Assembly: GCA_965243215.1 (NCBI GenBank)
Contig: CBDEUJ010000005.1
Span: 1,054,001 to 1,118,000, forward strand
DNA: 64,000 nucleotides
Direction: 5' to 3'
Origin: JAJEFO01 sp009843725
GTDB lineage: Bacteria; Pseudomonadota; Alphaproteobacteria; Rhodobacterales; Rhodobacteraceae
Part shown: positions 34,827-43,643 of the stretch, in pieces
Position numbering within the stretch: position 1 is the stretch's first letter
How the letters are laid out: every line of letters starts with the position of its first letter
Notes under the pieces: generated by a model
The model's input: the letters and a program-made list of their open reading frames with translations, nothing else
Database searches by the model: none
Told to the model about the DNA's origin: nothing
Position numbers and translations under genes: made by a program

Positions 34827-36754
34827 GCTGCGGCCGCCTTGCGGCTCAGGAGACCGTAGTGCAAGGCGATCAAGGCAAGGGATGCCAAGGCCGCAATGCC
34901 GCCGACTAACGCGGATGGGTGGATCAGCAAGAGCCCGGCCACCGCCCGCGCGATGATCTCCCAGACGGACATCTTGCCCCGGTCAAATCGCGACGCGGCG
35001 GACGCAAGCATGTAGATGAGCAGCGCCAGGCGGAGCAGGAGGAACAAGAACCCGCCAACAGCAAAGACGCCGCCGGCCTCGGCCACGATCAGCATCTGGG
35101 GGTTGAAGGCGAAGAAGAACGGGATCGCGAAGATGACGATGCCGATCCGGGTCGCCTGGACCGCCGTCCCGATGGCCCCGCCGCCCGAGATCGAGGCCGC
35201 GGCAAATGCGGCCATGGCGACAGGCGGCGTGATTGCCGAGGCAACACCGAAATAGAACACGAAGAAGTGCGCCGTAAGGTCGGTCAGCCCAAGGCTGGTG
35301 AGCGACGGTCCGAGTATGATGATGATCGTAAGGTAGGCTGGCAACGTGGGCATGCCCATGCCCAGAATGAGCGCCGCAACCGCGGCAAAGACCAGGGCAA
35401 GAAGCAGGTTCTGGCCGGCGTTGCTGCTGATCACCTTCGCAAATTCCAGAGGCAGTCCCGTGGCTCCGAGCACGGCAATGATGATGCTGACGGTGCCGAT
35501 GGCCATGAGCAGTCGGCCAAAGGTCACGCCGCCCCTCGCAAAGCTCTCGGCAACCAGGATCGGCTTTCTGCGCATCTCGTGGTTCAGGAAACTCAGGACG
35601 AGAAGCACGCTCAGCGCGATCATCGCCGATCCAGCCGGCGAGAAGCCCAGAATGAGCGCTATGACAACGATCGAGATCGGCACGATGACCAGGATGAGGC
35701 TGATCCAGTCCTGAAGCGAGACTGGATCCATGTCGGACTCGGCCGTCGCCTCGACGCCGAGTGAGCGGGCTTCGAACACCACGGTCGTGAAGAGGGACGC
35801 GTAGTATGCAACTGCCGGCACAATCGCGGCGACAATGATGATGAGATAGTCGATCGCAATGAAATCTGCCATGACGAGGGCGGCAGCACCCATGATTGGC
35901 GGCATGATCTGGCCGCCCGTCGACGCCGTTGCCTCGACGCCACCGGCGAATGTCGGGCGAAAGCCGCGCCTCTTGATCATCGGGATCGTGATGACCCCCG
36001 TTCCGACCACGTTGGCCACTGCCGAACCGGACACCGTGCCAAAAAGCGACGACGCCATGATCGCCGCATGCGCGGGGCCGCCGCGGAACCGCCGCATGGC
36101 GTGGAAGCTCAACTTGATCATCGAGGCACCGCCACCGGTCCCCTCAAGCACCGCGCCCATGATGATGAACGGAAAGACGGTGTTTACCAGGATCGCCAGG
36201 ATGTTACCCATGACCCCGTCACCCGTGTTGTACCAGAGCTCGGCCGGCGTGTCCTGGACAAAGTCCATGCCTGCATGACCAAGTATTCCAGGAAGGTGCT
36301 CGCCGAAGAAGAAATAGAGGAGAGCCAGGGTGCCAACGACTGCAAGCGGCAGTCCCCAGATCCGCCAGCAGAAGTACAGTATGATCACGCAACCGGTCAC
36401 CGTCATCCAGGCGTGGAATTCCTCGAAAAAGAAGAGACCGACGTCCTCGATTCGCGAGACGGCGACATTGAAGGACCAAAGCGCATAGAGGCCAACGCAC
36501 GCCAGAATCGCGTTGAGCGCGGTCGTCAGAATTGCGCCCGGTCCGCCTGAAAACCGTGAAATTGCAAGAAAGGAAATGATGAATCCGCTGGCAAAGACAG
36601 TTGGATGAAGCTCAACCGCGGGAATGACGCCAATCGACGGCAATGGCCCCAGATCAGGCACGGCATTGAGGAACCCCAAGACCGCGAAGCAAAAGCCGAT
36701 AGCCAGGAGGATGCGTTCCCTGAAAGGGCGCGCGGAAGCGTTCACCGAGGCCAT
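34823..36754 (-). CDS. TRAP transporter fused 4TM/12TM permease (DctQM)
   Basis: 643 residues and about sixteen or more hydrophobic segments. The 12TM half shows GSAVANVVGTGVITIPMIKR, GGVEATASTGGQIMPPIMGA and GMGMPTLPAYLTIIIILGPS, hallmarks of fused TRAP permeases that pair with TAXI receptors. It is 74 bases downstream of the TAXI gene and overlaps the sulfatase start by 4 bases. Probably imports the sulfated substrate using an ion gradient. Confidence 0.92.
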   Translation of the reverse strand: MASVNASARPFRERILLAIGFCFAVLGFLNAVPDLGPLPSIGVIPAVELHPTVFASGFIISFLAISRFSGGPGAILTTALNAILACVGLYALWSFNVAVSRIEDVGLFFFEEFHAWMTVTGCVIILYFCWRIWGLPLAVVGTLALLYFFFGEHLPGILGHAGMDFVQDTPAELWYNTGDGVMGNILAILVNTVFPFIIMGAVLEGTGGGASMIKLSFHAMRRFRGGPAHAAIMASSLFGTVSGSAVANVVGTGVITIPMIKRRGFRPTFAGGVEATASTGGQIMPPIMGAAALVMADFIAIDYLIIIVAAIVPAVAYYASLFTTVVFEARSLGVEATAESDMDPVSLQDWISLILVIVPISIVVIALILGFSPAGSAMIALSVLLVLSFLNHEMRRKPILVAESFARGGVTFGRLLMAIGTVSIIIAVLGATGLPLEFAKVISSNAGQNLLLALVFAAVAALILGMGMPTLPAYLTIIIILGPSLTSLGLTDLTAHFFVFYFGVASAITPPVAMAAFAAASISGGGAIGTAVQATRIGIVIFAIPFFFAFNPQMLIVAEAGGVFAVGGFLFLLLRLALLIYMLASAASRFDRGKMSVWEIIARAVAGLLLIHPSALVGGIAALASLALIALHYGLLSRKAAAA

Positions 36755-36793
36755 GTCCTGACTCCAGGAGCTTGGGACGGACGAGACGAGTGA

Positions 36794-36816
36794 GGGCCGG
36801 GCGCTGGGCCCGGCCC
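36794..36816 (-). promoter_or_regulatory. hairpin between the TAXI receptor and TRAP permease genes
   Basis: Perfect 9-bp arms GGGCCGGGC / GCCCGGCCC around a 5-base loop, 12 bases after the TAXI stop. No T-run follows. Same arrangement as the tctC-tctB hairpin, suggesting receptor-biased expression. Confidence 0.6.
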
Positions 36817-36828
36817 GACGCGCGTGCC

Positions 36829-37836
36829 TTACAAGCCGCCGCGAAGGTTGTCCGGGATCGACACGCCCATTTCTTCATAGTAGCGAATCGCGCCTGGATG
36901 CAGGCGGGCACCAAGCGAGACAAAGGCGTTGTCCAGCGTCAACGGTGTCAGGCCCTGGTTGACCAAATGTGCGTCGTCGAGATTCTCGAACATCGCCTTG
37001 GTCAACTGGTAGGCTACGTCATCGTCCATGTCCTTGTGGACACTCAGGAACATCACGTAGGCCGTGGCAAGGAGGTCTTCGTCGTTGTTGACCTGGTTGG
37101 AATACGACCCTGCCGGGAGCGTGTCGGCAGCGTAGCCCGGGGTGCTCAGGTAGTCGTTCCAGGCATCGGTACCCAATACCTCCTCCGGAATGCCGAGGAG
37201 CCGGAACTTCTTGGCCGCGCCGTACTGGTCAACCGCCGCCGAACCCATGGTTCCCGTACGCATGAAGACATCGAACTTGCCGTCTTCGAATGCCTGGCTT
37301 GCCGCGGACCATGCGAGCTTGATCGCTTCATAATCCTCATTGGCCTTGAAACCGGTGATCGACTGAATCAGCTTGGTTGTCTGGGCCGATGCCGATCCCG
37401 CGGGCGGCCCAACGAACACGCGTTTGCCCTTGATGTCTTCCCAGCTTTCGATTCCGCTGTCTTCATAGGTCATGACGTGGATGTGCCCGCCAAGGAAGGA
37501 GAACAGGGACCGGATGTTCTCAGAGGCATCGATCGCTTCTTGCCCAAGATCCTTGTAAGGACCCTTGCCAACCCGCATGCGCGAGAATGCGCCCGCCGGC
37601 GTGCTGGCCAAATCGATTGCACCTGTCGCAACCTTCAGCGCGGACCGTGTAAGGGTCTGGTCAACGTTGACCCGGATTTCGTGGTCAGGCGCCGCGTATT
37701 TCGAGAGAAGTTGAGGAACGAGCGCACTCAGGCCCGCTGCCGACCCGCCTTCGGCCTTCAGGGTGTCGGCCTGTGCAGGTGTCAGCGATGCAGTCGCAAA
37801 TGCGGCGGCAATTGCCGCCAAACGAAGCGTTTTCAT
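36829..37836 (-). CDS. TAXI-family TRAP solute-binding protein
   Basis: 335 residues with signal peptide MKTLRLAAIAAAFATASLTPAQA. The mature protein has TAXI-type features (GGSAAGLSALVPQLLSKY near the N terminus, IDLASTPAGAFSRMRVGKGP, KRVFVGPPAGSASAQTTKLI). Periplasmic receptor for the fused permease. First gene of the operon, divergent from a LysR gene, with a 6-11-6 inverted repeat 16 bases upstream. Ligand unknown; TAXI receptors often bind small acids. Confidence 0.92.
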   Translation of the reverse strand: MKTLRLAAIAAAFATASLTPAQADTLKAEGGSAAGLSALVPQLLSKYAAPDHEIRVNVDQTLTRSALKVATGAIDLASTPAGAFSRMRVGKGPYKDLGQEAIDASENIRSLFSFLGGHIHVMTYEDSGIESWEDIKGKRVFVGPPAGSASAQTTKLIQSITGFKANEDYEAIKLAWSAASQAFEDGKFDVFMRTGTMGSAAVDQYGAAKKFRLLGIPEEVLGTDAWNDYLSTPGYAADTLPAGSYSNQVNNDEDLLATAYVMFLSVHKDMDDDVAYQLTKAMFENLDDAHLVNQGLTPLTLDNAFVSLGARLHPGAIRYYEEMGVSIPDNLRGGL

Positions 37837-37851
37837 GGAGTCCTCCCAGTT

Positions 37852-37874
37852 TTCTGCGTGCCCAGCTTGCAGAA
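37852..37874. promoter_or_regulatory. TTCTGC-N11-GCAGAA inverted repeat, LysR operator candidate
   Basis: Perfect 6-bp arms with an 11-base spacer, matching the T-N11-A plan of LysR-type binding sites. It lies in the 95-base gap between the TAXI operon and the divergent LysR gene. The regulator-site pairing is inferred from position. Confidence 0.62.
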
Positions 37875-37931
37875 GCGGGAGATAAAAATAAAATCAGAAA
37901 ATCGAAGCCCGTTATAGGAATCTGCATACCC

Positions 37932-38843
37932 ATGGATCCGCGTCTCCTGATCCAGCTTGCCGTCGCGATCGATCTTGGCTCTATCAACAGGGCCGCAAAG
38001 CGGCTCAATGTCACCCAGCCGACGCTCAGCCGCAGCATGAAGATCATCGAAGACCGTGTCGGGGCGCCCGTCCTGATCCGCGAAAGCCATGGCGTCATTG
38101 CAACGGACGTCGGTGAACGACTGGCAGAACGAGGTCGGGCGATACTGGCGGAAGCCGAAGCCGCAGATGACGCCCTTCGGCGATGGCGAGAGGGGATCAC
38201 TTCTGAGCTGCGCCTTGGGGTTGGCCCCTTTCTAGCGGCGACGATCATCCCCGGACTTGTCGAGACGTCGCTCCGCGGCACATGGCCTTACGCACTTCTC
38301 GTCTTCAGCGCTTCAGCCGCCCCCCTGATCAGGCGGCTGATAGACAACCGGCTGGATGTCGTTCTCGCGCCGTCTCAGTTGCGGCTTCACGAGGGGAGCC
38401 TGACCCAGAAAGTGGTCTTCCCTGACAGGTTGATGATTGTCGCCGGTGCCCGATCGGAACTTGCTCGAAAGGGAGTGGCCGCAACAAAGGAACGACTCGA
38501 AAGGGCGCGATGGGTGATCGCCGGCGCGCGTGCCGGGATCCACGGAACGGAGTCCGAGATCTTCCGTTTCCTCGGGATTGAACCCAAGAGGCAGAACATT
38601 TCAGTTACGGGCGACCTAATGATCCCCCTGCACTTGCTGAAGACGACTGATGCCTTGGTCGCATTGCCTGAAAGGCTTATAGGAATGCTTGGCGATCTCG
38701 GCGGTGCGCGGATTGTCCAGTCGGACTTTCCCGAGATCCGTAGAGACATCGCGCTTTGGGTCCGCAAGCAGGAGCAGCATCGCATCGAGGTCCTGCATTT
38801 CACTGAGCGGCTTGAGGAACATCTGCAGAGTTTCGAGGGGTGA
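37932..38843 (+). CDS. LysR-family transcriptional regulator of the sulfatase operon
   Basis: 303 residues. Residues 1-60 are the winged helix (AIDLGSINRAAKRLNVTQPT, then LSRSMKIIEDRVGAPVLIRE), followed by an effector domain starting LRLGVGPFLAATIIPGLVE. Divergent from the TAXI-TRAP/sulfatase operon, so probably its activator. ATG 37932 is used; longer in-frame starts run back into the TAXI gene. A strong ribosome site is not visible. Confidence 0.9.
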   Translation: MDPRLLIQLAVAIDLGSINRAAKRLNVTQPTLSRSMKIIEDRVGAPVLIRESHGVIATDVGERLAERGRAILAEAEAADDALRRWREGITSELRLGVGPFLAATIIPGLVETSLRGTWPYALLVFSASAAPLIRRLIDNRLDVVLAPSQLRLHEGSLTQKVVFPDRLMIVAGARSELARKGVAATKERLERARWVIAGARAGIHGTESEIFRFLGIEPKRQNISVTGDLMIPLHLLKTTDALVALPERLIGMLGDLGGARIVQSDFPEIRRDIALWVRKQEQHRIEVLHFTERLEEHLQSFEG

Positions 38844-38862
38844 TTGGCCCCCGTGCAGCGCT

Positions 38863-39642
38863 CTACGTCGACGATGCCGCTTGCCCGGCCTCGCCGATTG
38901 CCCGCCCCCAGCGCTGAATTCAGCTCCGGGGCGGGTGTTCTCCCTCTATCGCATGGCTCGAGCGCGAATCCTCCCAAAGCAAGAGTGCTGCAGTTCGGGC
39001 AAGCAAGTCTCTGGGCACCTCTTCCACAATTTCGCGAGCTCTCGCCGCCAAGTCGCGCGCGCAGAAGGCCCTCAGTTCCTCCGCGCGAAACACCGGCGGG
39101 CAAAAGTCCGGCGTCCCGTGCAGATTGTTCCTTACGCGATGTCGAGGCGAGTTCGTTCCATCTGTGCCGAACTGCACAAGATCGTCCAGAACAGGCACGT
39201 AGCGACCCTGGACAGTATCCGGCAAATCCAGAAGGTCGCCCGTGAGCCACTCGTAAAGGAACCAGATGCGGCGTGCATAGCCGCCAGTCGGTTCGTCGCG
39301 ATTCCATTCAGCGATCGGTTCAGGTCCGATCGCCGCAAACAGACGTTTCAGGACTGCGAGATCAAGCCCCTCCTAATTGAGGGCATGCTTGATATGGCCG
39401 CGCAAGGATGCGTGAGGATCGTGGCGCGGCGTCAGGATCTTCCATGTGCCGGTATCGATCACGCGATGCCGGGCACCGATGGCCACTAGCTTGATCGGGA
39501 CCGGCACCTTCAGATCAAATGCATCGATCAAGGCACCGTAGCCAACCGGCTTGGCGGTCTCCGGCATTCGACGTTGGAGAAAGACGCTCACTGGCCCTGG
39601 GAACCGCTGCTCATCCGTTATGGTCTCGATTTTCGATTCCAT
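38863..39642 (-). pseudogene. Fic-family protein remnant with two in-frame stops, truncated
   Basis: The minus-strand frame reads as the N-terminal half of a Fic/DOC protein: KPVGYGALIDAFDLKVP, AIGARHRVIDTGTWKILTPR, then RRIWFLYEWLTG, RHRVRNNLHGTPDFCP, LWEDSRSSHAIEGEHPP (the SxxxxEGE-type inhibitory/linker motif) and RWGRAIGEAGQAAS. It is broken by TAG at 39373-39375 (a Tyr is expected) and TGA at 38920-38922 (probably CGA to TGA), and ends at TAG 38863-38865. The catalytic HPFxxGNGR half is missing; the LysR gene follows at once. Clearly inactive as AMPylator. The AT-rich upstream piece (39643-39730) contrasts with the surroundings and suggests transfer. Confidence 0.85.
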
Positions 39643-39907
39643 TCCATGAATTTTGGTCAAATTTTCGATAAACCAATGAATAATGATGCTAATTGCCGAA
39701 TTTTGATTCTGAAACGGGCAAATCATGAAATATGATCACTGCGGATTTCACCGAATTTCATTTCATTGGCCGTTGTCCGCTGCAGCGGGACATTGCTCTT
39801 GCGATCCAGCGCATTTGATCGGTGGTTGCCGCGTTCGCCGCAGGCATGGCCTTGAATTCTGGAGCCGTGTTCCGCCACATTCGCCGTTGTCGTCGGCCCG
39901 ACAGCCC
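39643..39907. other. AT-richer intergenic stretch upstream of the Fic remnant
   Basis: 265 bases between the Fic pseudogene and the aminotransferase 3' end. About 39640-39760 is visibly AT-rich compared with its surroundings. No gene, repeat or clear promoter pair recognised. Confidence 0.4.
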
Positions 39908-41047
39908 TTAATCAGCCCTGTTTCTCAGGATATGTGCATCCATTGCGGCCAGGCCCTCGTCCAGCCCGCTGCGCCCGAAGCCCAGACGCAACCGGTCATC
40001 GGGAACAGGGCCGAGGCATGACGAGAATATCGTCCCCGGCAGAAGCAATACGCCGCTCTCTTCCACCAAGGACCTGCAGAACTCCTCGACGCCCTCGGTT
40101 CCCTTGTAGCGCGGGAAGGCCGTGCACCCGCCGTCAGGCTGCCGCCACTCGAACAGGTCGGCATGCCGGGCGAAGAAGGCGTCCCATTTCGGCAGGTTCT
40201 CGTCCACGATCCGGCAGTTGCGTGCGAGCAGTTGCCCACGGTTCTGCAGCGCAATTTTCGCCAGCCGTTCGCTTGGTCCGGCATTGCAGATCGAAAGGTA
40301 GTGCTTCATTCGCTCCATCCTGGAAATCAGGTTCGAATCCTGGCAAGCGATCCACCCGATCCGAAGGCCCGGCATTCCGAAGGATTTCGACATCACGTTC
40401 AGCGACAAGCCACGTTCGTAGACGTCGGCGATGAAAGGCAGGTGCCTGATGCCGGATGGCCCCAATCCGTGAAAGATCTCGTCATGGAGGATGTAGATGC
40501 CGTGGGTGCGGCACAGTTCGACCAGCGCCATGTAGCGGTCAATCGTGAGGATGGTTCCGGTCGGGTTGTGCGGGAAGTTGATCGTGACCAGCCTCGTGTT
40601 CGGGCGAATCGCGTCCCCGATGCGGTCAATGTCGAGCGACCAGCTGTCGTCCGGGTCGAGCGGGACGCCGGTGGCCTCGCAGATCGCGAGGGGCAGGGTT
40701 TCGTGGCTTTGGTAGTTCGGCGTCACCACAATTGCGTGGCTGTCAGCATCGAGAATCACGTTGTTGGCGGCGAAAATCCCTTCGCTCGCCCCGGCAAAGC
40801 AAAGGATGTCGGCAGGCGATTGCCGGAGATACATGCCCGCGATCGCCTCACGAAGATCGGGGGCGCCGAAGGTCTCAGTATAGCCGAGCCGGAGTGTCTC
40901 GAACGCTGCCTGCTCCTCCGGCGATGCCATGGCCAGCAAGTCGCGCATCGAGATGCTCTCCGCATCTGACGCGGTCATGTGGTGCGTTGCCTTGAACTCC
41001 CATTTCGAGAAATGGGTCTCCAGGCGAAAATCCGGCAGTGTCGGCAT
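39908..41047 (-). CDS. class I/II PLP-dependent aminotransferase
   Basis: 379 residues from the ATG at 41047 (MPTLPDFRLETHFSKWEFKA). Fold-type I motifs: TINFPHNPTGTILTIDRY, HGIYILHDEIFHGL with the pyridine-N Asp, SLNVMSKSFGMPGLRIGWIA with the PLP Lys, and a C-terminal RLRLGFGRSG carboxylate-binding Arg. The FHGL after the Asp is less usual than VYxxL. Transcribed alone, with no enzyme partner next to it, so amino donor and acceptor are unknown. Relatives include capreomycidine-synthase-like and generic aspartate-type aminotransferases. Confidence 0.85.
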   Translation of the reverse strand: MPTLPDFRLETHFSKWEFKATHHMTASDAESISMRDLLAMASPEEQAAFETLRLGYTETFGAPDLREAIAGMYLRQSPADILCFAGASEGIFAANNVILDADSHAIVVTPNYQSHETLPLAICEATGVPLDPDDSWSLDIDRIGDAIRPNTRLVTINFPHNPTGTILTIDRYMALVELCRTHGIYILHDEIFHGLGPSGIRHLPFIADVYERGLSLNVMSKSFGMPGLRIGWIACQDSNLISRMERMKHYLSICNAGPSERLAKIALQNRGQLLARNCRIVDENLPKWDAFFARHADLFEWRQPDGGCTAFPRYKGTEGVEEFCRSLVEESGVLLLPGTIFSSCLGPVPDDRLRLGFGRSGLDEGLAAMDAHILRNRAD

Positions 41048-41344
41048 GGCGCGAAGCCTACAATTGCCTGATGCGGAAGGCCACGGCCAACTTGGTGTCA
41101 CATGGCCGAAGCGCGAACTGCTTGTTCATGTCCCTTGGCCCCGGCTTGAACGCGGCATCGGCGGGCGGGTTCTCAAGGCTCAACCCTTCCGGCAAGACGT
41201 GGTAAGCAGAGGAGACGAGAAGCGAAATTCGGCCAACCGTGGGCCGTCGCAGGGCGTACATTTTGGACGGCACCGCATCAAAGGCCCTGTCGATTTCGAC
41301 CATGCGACGAGGTGCACTTCGCAAGATGCAAGGGACGAGGAACA

Positions 41345-41809
41345 TTGACTGAGAACAACTCGATTCACACCTGCCTTTGGTTCGACGGCAAGGGACTGGA
41401 AGCTGCAAAGTTCTACGTGAACCTGATTCCGGGAAGCGAACTCCATACGCCCGACACCGGGGATGGTGAACCGCTGCTGGTCTCGTTCACGCTTGGAGGC
41501 GTTCCCTACCAAATCATCAGCGGCGGCCCGCACTACCAGTTGAATCCGGCTTGCTCGATTGCGGTCATCACGCCGGATCAAGACGAGACCGATCGAATTT
41601 GGGACGCCCTTGTCGCCGATGGCGGTGAGGCAAGCCGATGCGGCTGGCTGGTCGATCGCTGGGGCGTGTCATGGCAAGTCTATCCTCAGGCCCTGCCGGA
41701 AATGCTGGGTGCGGATGACCGCGAGGCCGCAGCACGTGCGCAGCAAGCAATGCTGGGCATGAGCAAGATCGACATTGCCGCGATCAAGGCCGCCTTCGAA
41801 GGAAACTAG
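41345..41809 (+). CDS. VOC-superfamily PhnB-like protein
   Basis: 154 residues. IHTCLWFDGKGLEAAKFYVN, then the FTLGGVPYQIISGGP and CSIAVITPDQDETDRIWDAL segments, and WGVSWQVYPQALPEML are typical of the PhnB / 3-demethylubiquinone-like glyoxalase-fold group. A TTG at 41345 with GAGGA seven bases upstream is the better start than in-frame codons further 5'. Function in this group is mostly unknown. Stands alone. Confidence 0.85.
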   Translation: MTENNSIHTCLWFDGKGLEAAKFYVNLIPGSELHTPDTGDGEPLLVSFTLGGVPYQIISGGPHYQLNPACSIAVITPDQDETDRIWDALVADGGEASRCGWLVDRWGVSWQVYPQALPEMLGADDREAAARAQQAMLGMSKIDIAAIKAAFEGN

Positions 41810-42160
41810 AGCCATGACACCGGCATTGGCTGAGCGCGTGCCGCGGGCTCCGTGACGAACTCAAGCCCTTCCATCGTGGGCGGGACAAGAGGTCGGACCC
41901 CTCGTACCGACCCTATACAACTGACGCATCTGACAACTTTCGGCATTGGTCGGGCGGCGAGCCGCAACGCATGGCGAATTTCCGTGTTGACAACATGCAA
42001 CCTCGCTTCAACTTGGCGACAACGCACAACCTGGCACGCCAGACAGCGGAAGCCGCTATATCTGACGGTGTAGCCTGACTGGCCAATCGGAAAGACATCA
42101 AGAGGAGCGCCATTGCACAAGTTGCGGCCCCCGAACGGGCAAGCAAAGGGAAAAGAGACG
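41810..42160. other. 351-base intergenic region, probable promoter of the SDR gene
   Basis: No gene seen. A TTGACA hexamer occurs at 41987-41992 and a TATATC at 42057-42062, but they are not properly spaced with each other, so no promoter is called. Confidence 0.4.
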
Positions 42161-42952
42161 ATGAAAGCGGAATTTGACTACAGCGGCTGCAACGTGTTCG
42201 TGGCTGGCGGAACCAGCGGGATCAATCTCGGGATTGCGGAAGCTTTCGCGCGTGCCGGCGCCCGGTTGGGCGTTGCAAGCCGCAAACGGGAAAAGGTGGA
42301 CGCCGCCGTCGCCCGGATTTCCGATCTGGGTGCCAAAGCGCACGGTTACAGTTTCGACGTGCGTGATGCGTCGGCGGTCGAGGCGGCGATTGCCGCGTTC
42401 GCCGAGACGGCCGGCGCCATTTCGGTACTGGTTTCCGGGGCTGCGGGGAACTTTCCAGCGCTTGCCAAGGACATGAGCGTCAACGGGTTCAAGTCGGTGG
42501 TCGATATCGATCTGCTTGGCACCTATCACGTGATGAAAGCCGCGTATCGGCACATGAAGAGGCCCGGAGGCAGCATCATCAACATCTCGGCCCCACAGTC
42601 GGTGGTGGCAATGTCGCATCAGGTTCATGTCTGTGCAGCCAAGGCCGGCGTCGACATGGTTACGCGGTGCCTGGCCATCGAGTGGGGACCGGAAGGATTG
42701 CGCGTAAATGGGGTCATCCCGGGCCCGATCGCCGGAACCGAAGGCATGGCCCGGCTTGCACCCTCGCCCGAGGCACGTGCAATTGTCACCGAAAGCGTAC
42801 CGATGCGGCGATGCGGCGTACCCGAGGACGTGGCGCAGGCCTGCCTGTTTCTCGGGTCCGAAGCGGCTGGCTATGTCAATGGCTCGATCATGGCCGCCGA
42901 TGGAGGATGGGTGCTGGCCAGCGCTCCCTTGGACTTCGGCGCGTTCGCGTGA
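42161..42952 (+). CDS. 2,4-dienoyl-CoA-reductase-like SDR
   Basis: 263-residue SDR. GCNVFVAGGTSGINLGIAEA binds the nucleotide; the segment SHQVHVCAAKAGVDMVTRCL followed by AIEWGPEGLRVNGVIPGPIA strongly recalls peroxisomal 2,4-dienoyl-CoA reductase, in which the usual YxxxK Tyr is likewise replaced. AADGGWVL closes it. The ATG at 42161 has AAGAGACG just upstream; a start at 42113 would add 16 unrelated residues. Likely acts in unsaturated acyl-CoA breakdown. No beta-oxidation genes are adjacent. Confidence 0.82.
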   Translation: MKAEFDYSGCNVFVAGGTSGINLGIAEAFARAGARLGVASRKREKVDAAVARISDLGAKAHGYSFDVRDASAVEAAIAAFAETAGAISVLVSGAAGNFPALAKDMSVNGFKSVVDIDLLGTYHVMKAAYRHMKRPGGSIINISAPQSVVAMSHQVHVCAAKAGVDMVTRCLAIEWGPEGLRVNGVIPGPIAGTEGMARLAPSPEARAIVTESVPMRRCGVPEDVAQACLFLGSEAAGYVNGSIMAADGGWVLASAPLDFGAFA

Positions 42953-43643
42953 CCCATGCTGCGTCTTGTCTGAACATGTGCCTGTTCAAGACGCTGCTCA
43001 CGCCTGGAGCTTCTGCCGTTTCGCGATGTCCAAAGCCTCGCTGACACATCAAGGCCCGTCCATTTCCCGCGAGTTGCCGCGCCGATTTCGTGCCGATGCT
43101 CCCCGGCCTAGGGCCAGGCAGTGAGGCGTTTCCAGCGTGGCGCGCGGCTGTCCGCTGACGGCATCACGTTTGCACGGCACAAGGGTTCCGACCTTCGACC
43201 GGCATGAGGAAAGCGCATCGGCTGCCCGCGACGCAACCAAGGAGTTGCACAGTCAGGCCGCAGATGGTGCCTGGAAACTGGATCCGGTGGGCGAACGGGC
43301 CCGAGGCCGCGAGTCCGGACACCGCGGCGCTGGGACCTGTCATGTCTGCCACGCCGTGCGGCGGCGCGATTCCCGGGACGCCGGCGCCTGCCACACGCGT
43401 GCGACCATGGACAAGCACGGTCCCGAGAACGATGAAAGAAACGACGATTTGGCGGAGACGTGCACTCCCGCGGCATGGCGCCGTCATCTCAAGCGCGAAC
43501 CGGCAGTCGGCGATCCGACGCCACGCAGGAACGCCGCCATTGGACGAATTCCAGAATCTGGCGCTTCGCGGCATCGACGCGGTTCAAGGGTCCGCCAATC
43601 ACCCTGCTCGGATTGGCGCGCCGGCCAGGAGCGGCGCATGGCC
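42953..43643. other. 691-base stretch without a recognisable gene
   Basis: Between the dienoyl-CoA-reductase-like SDR and the 3' end of malonyl-CoA decarboxylase. Open frames exist on both strands, but their translations are Arg/Pro/Ala-rich and show no family pattern. No insertion-sequence ends or repeats recognised. Possibly decayed coding sequence. Confidence 0.5.

Noticed and set aside
39373..39375. Readthrough or recoding at the Fic TAG codon
   Set aside because: A second stop follows and the catalytic half is gone, so decay is the simpler view.
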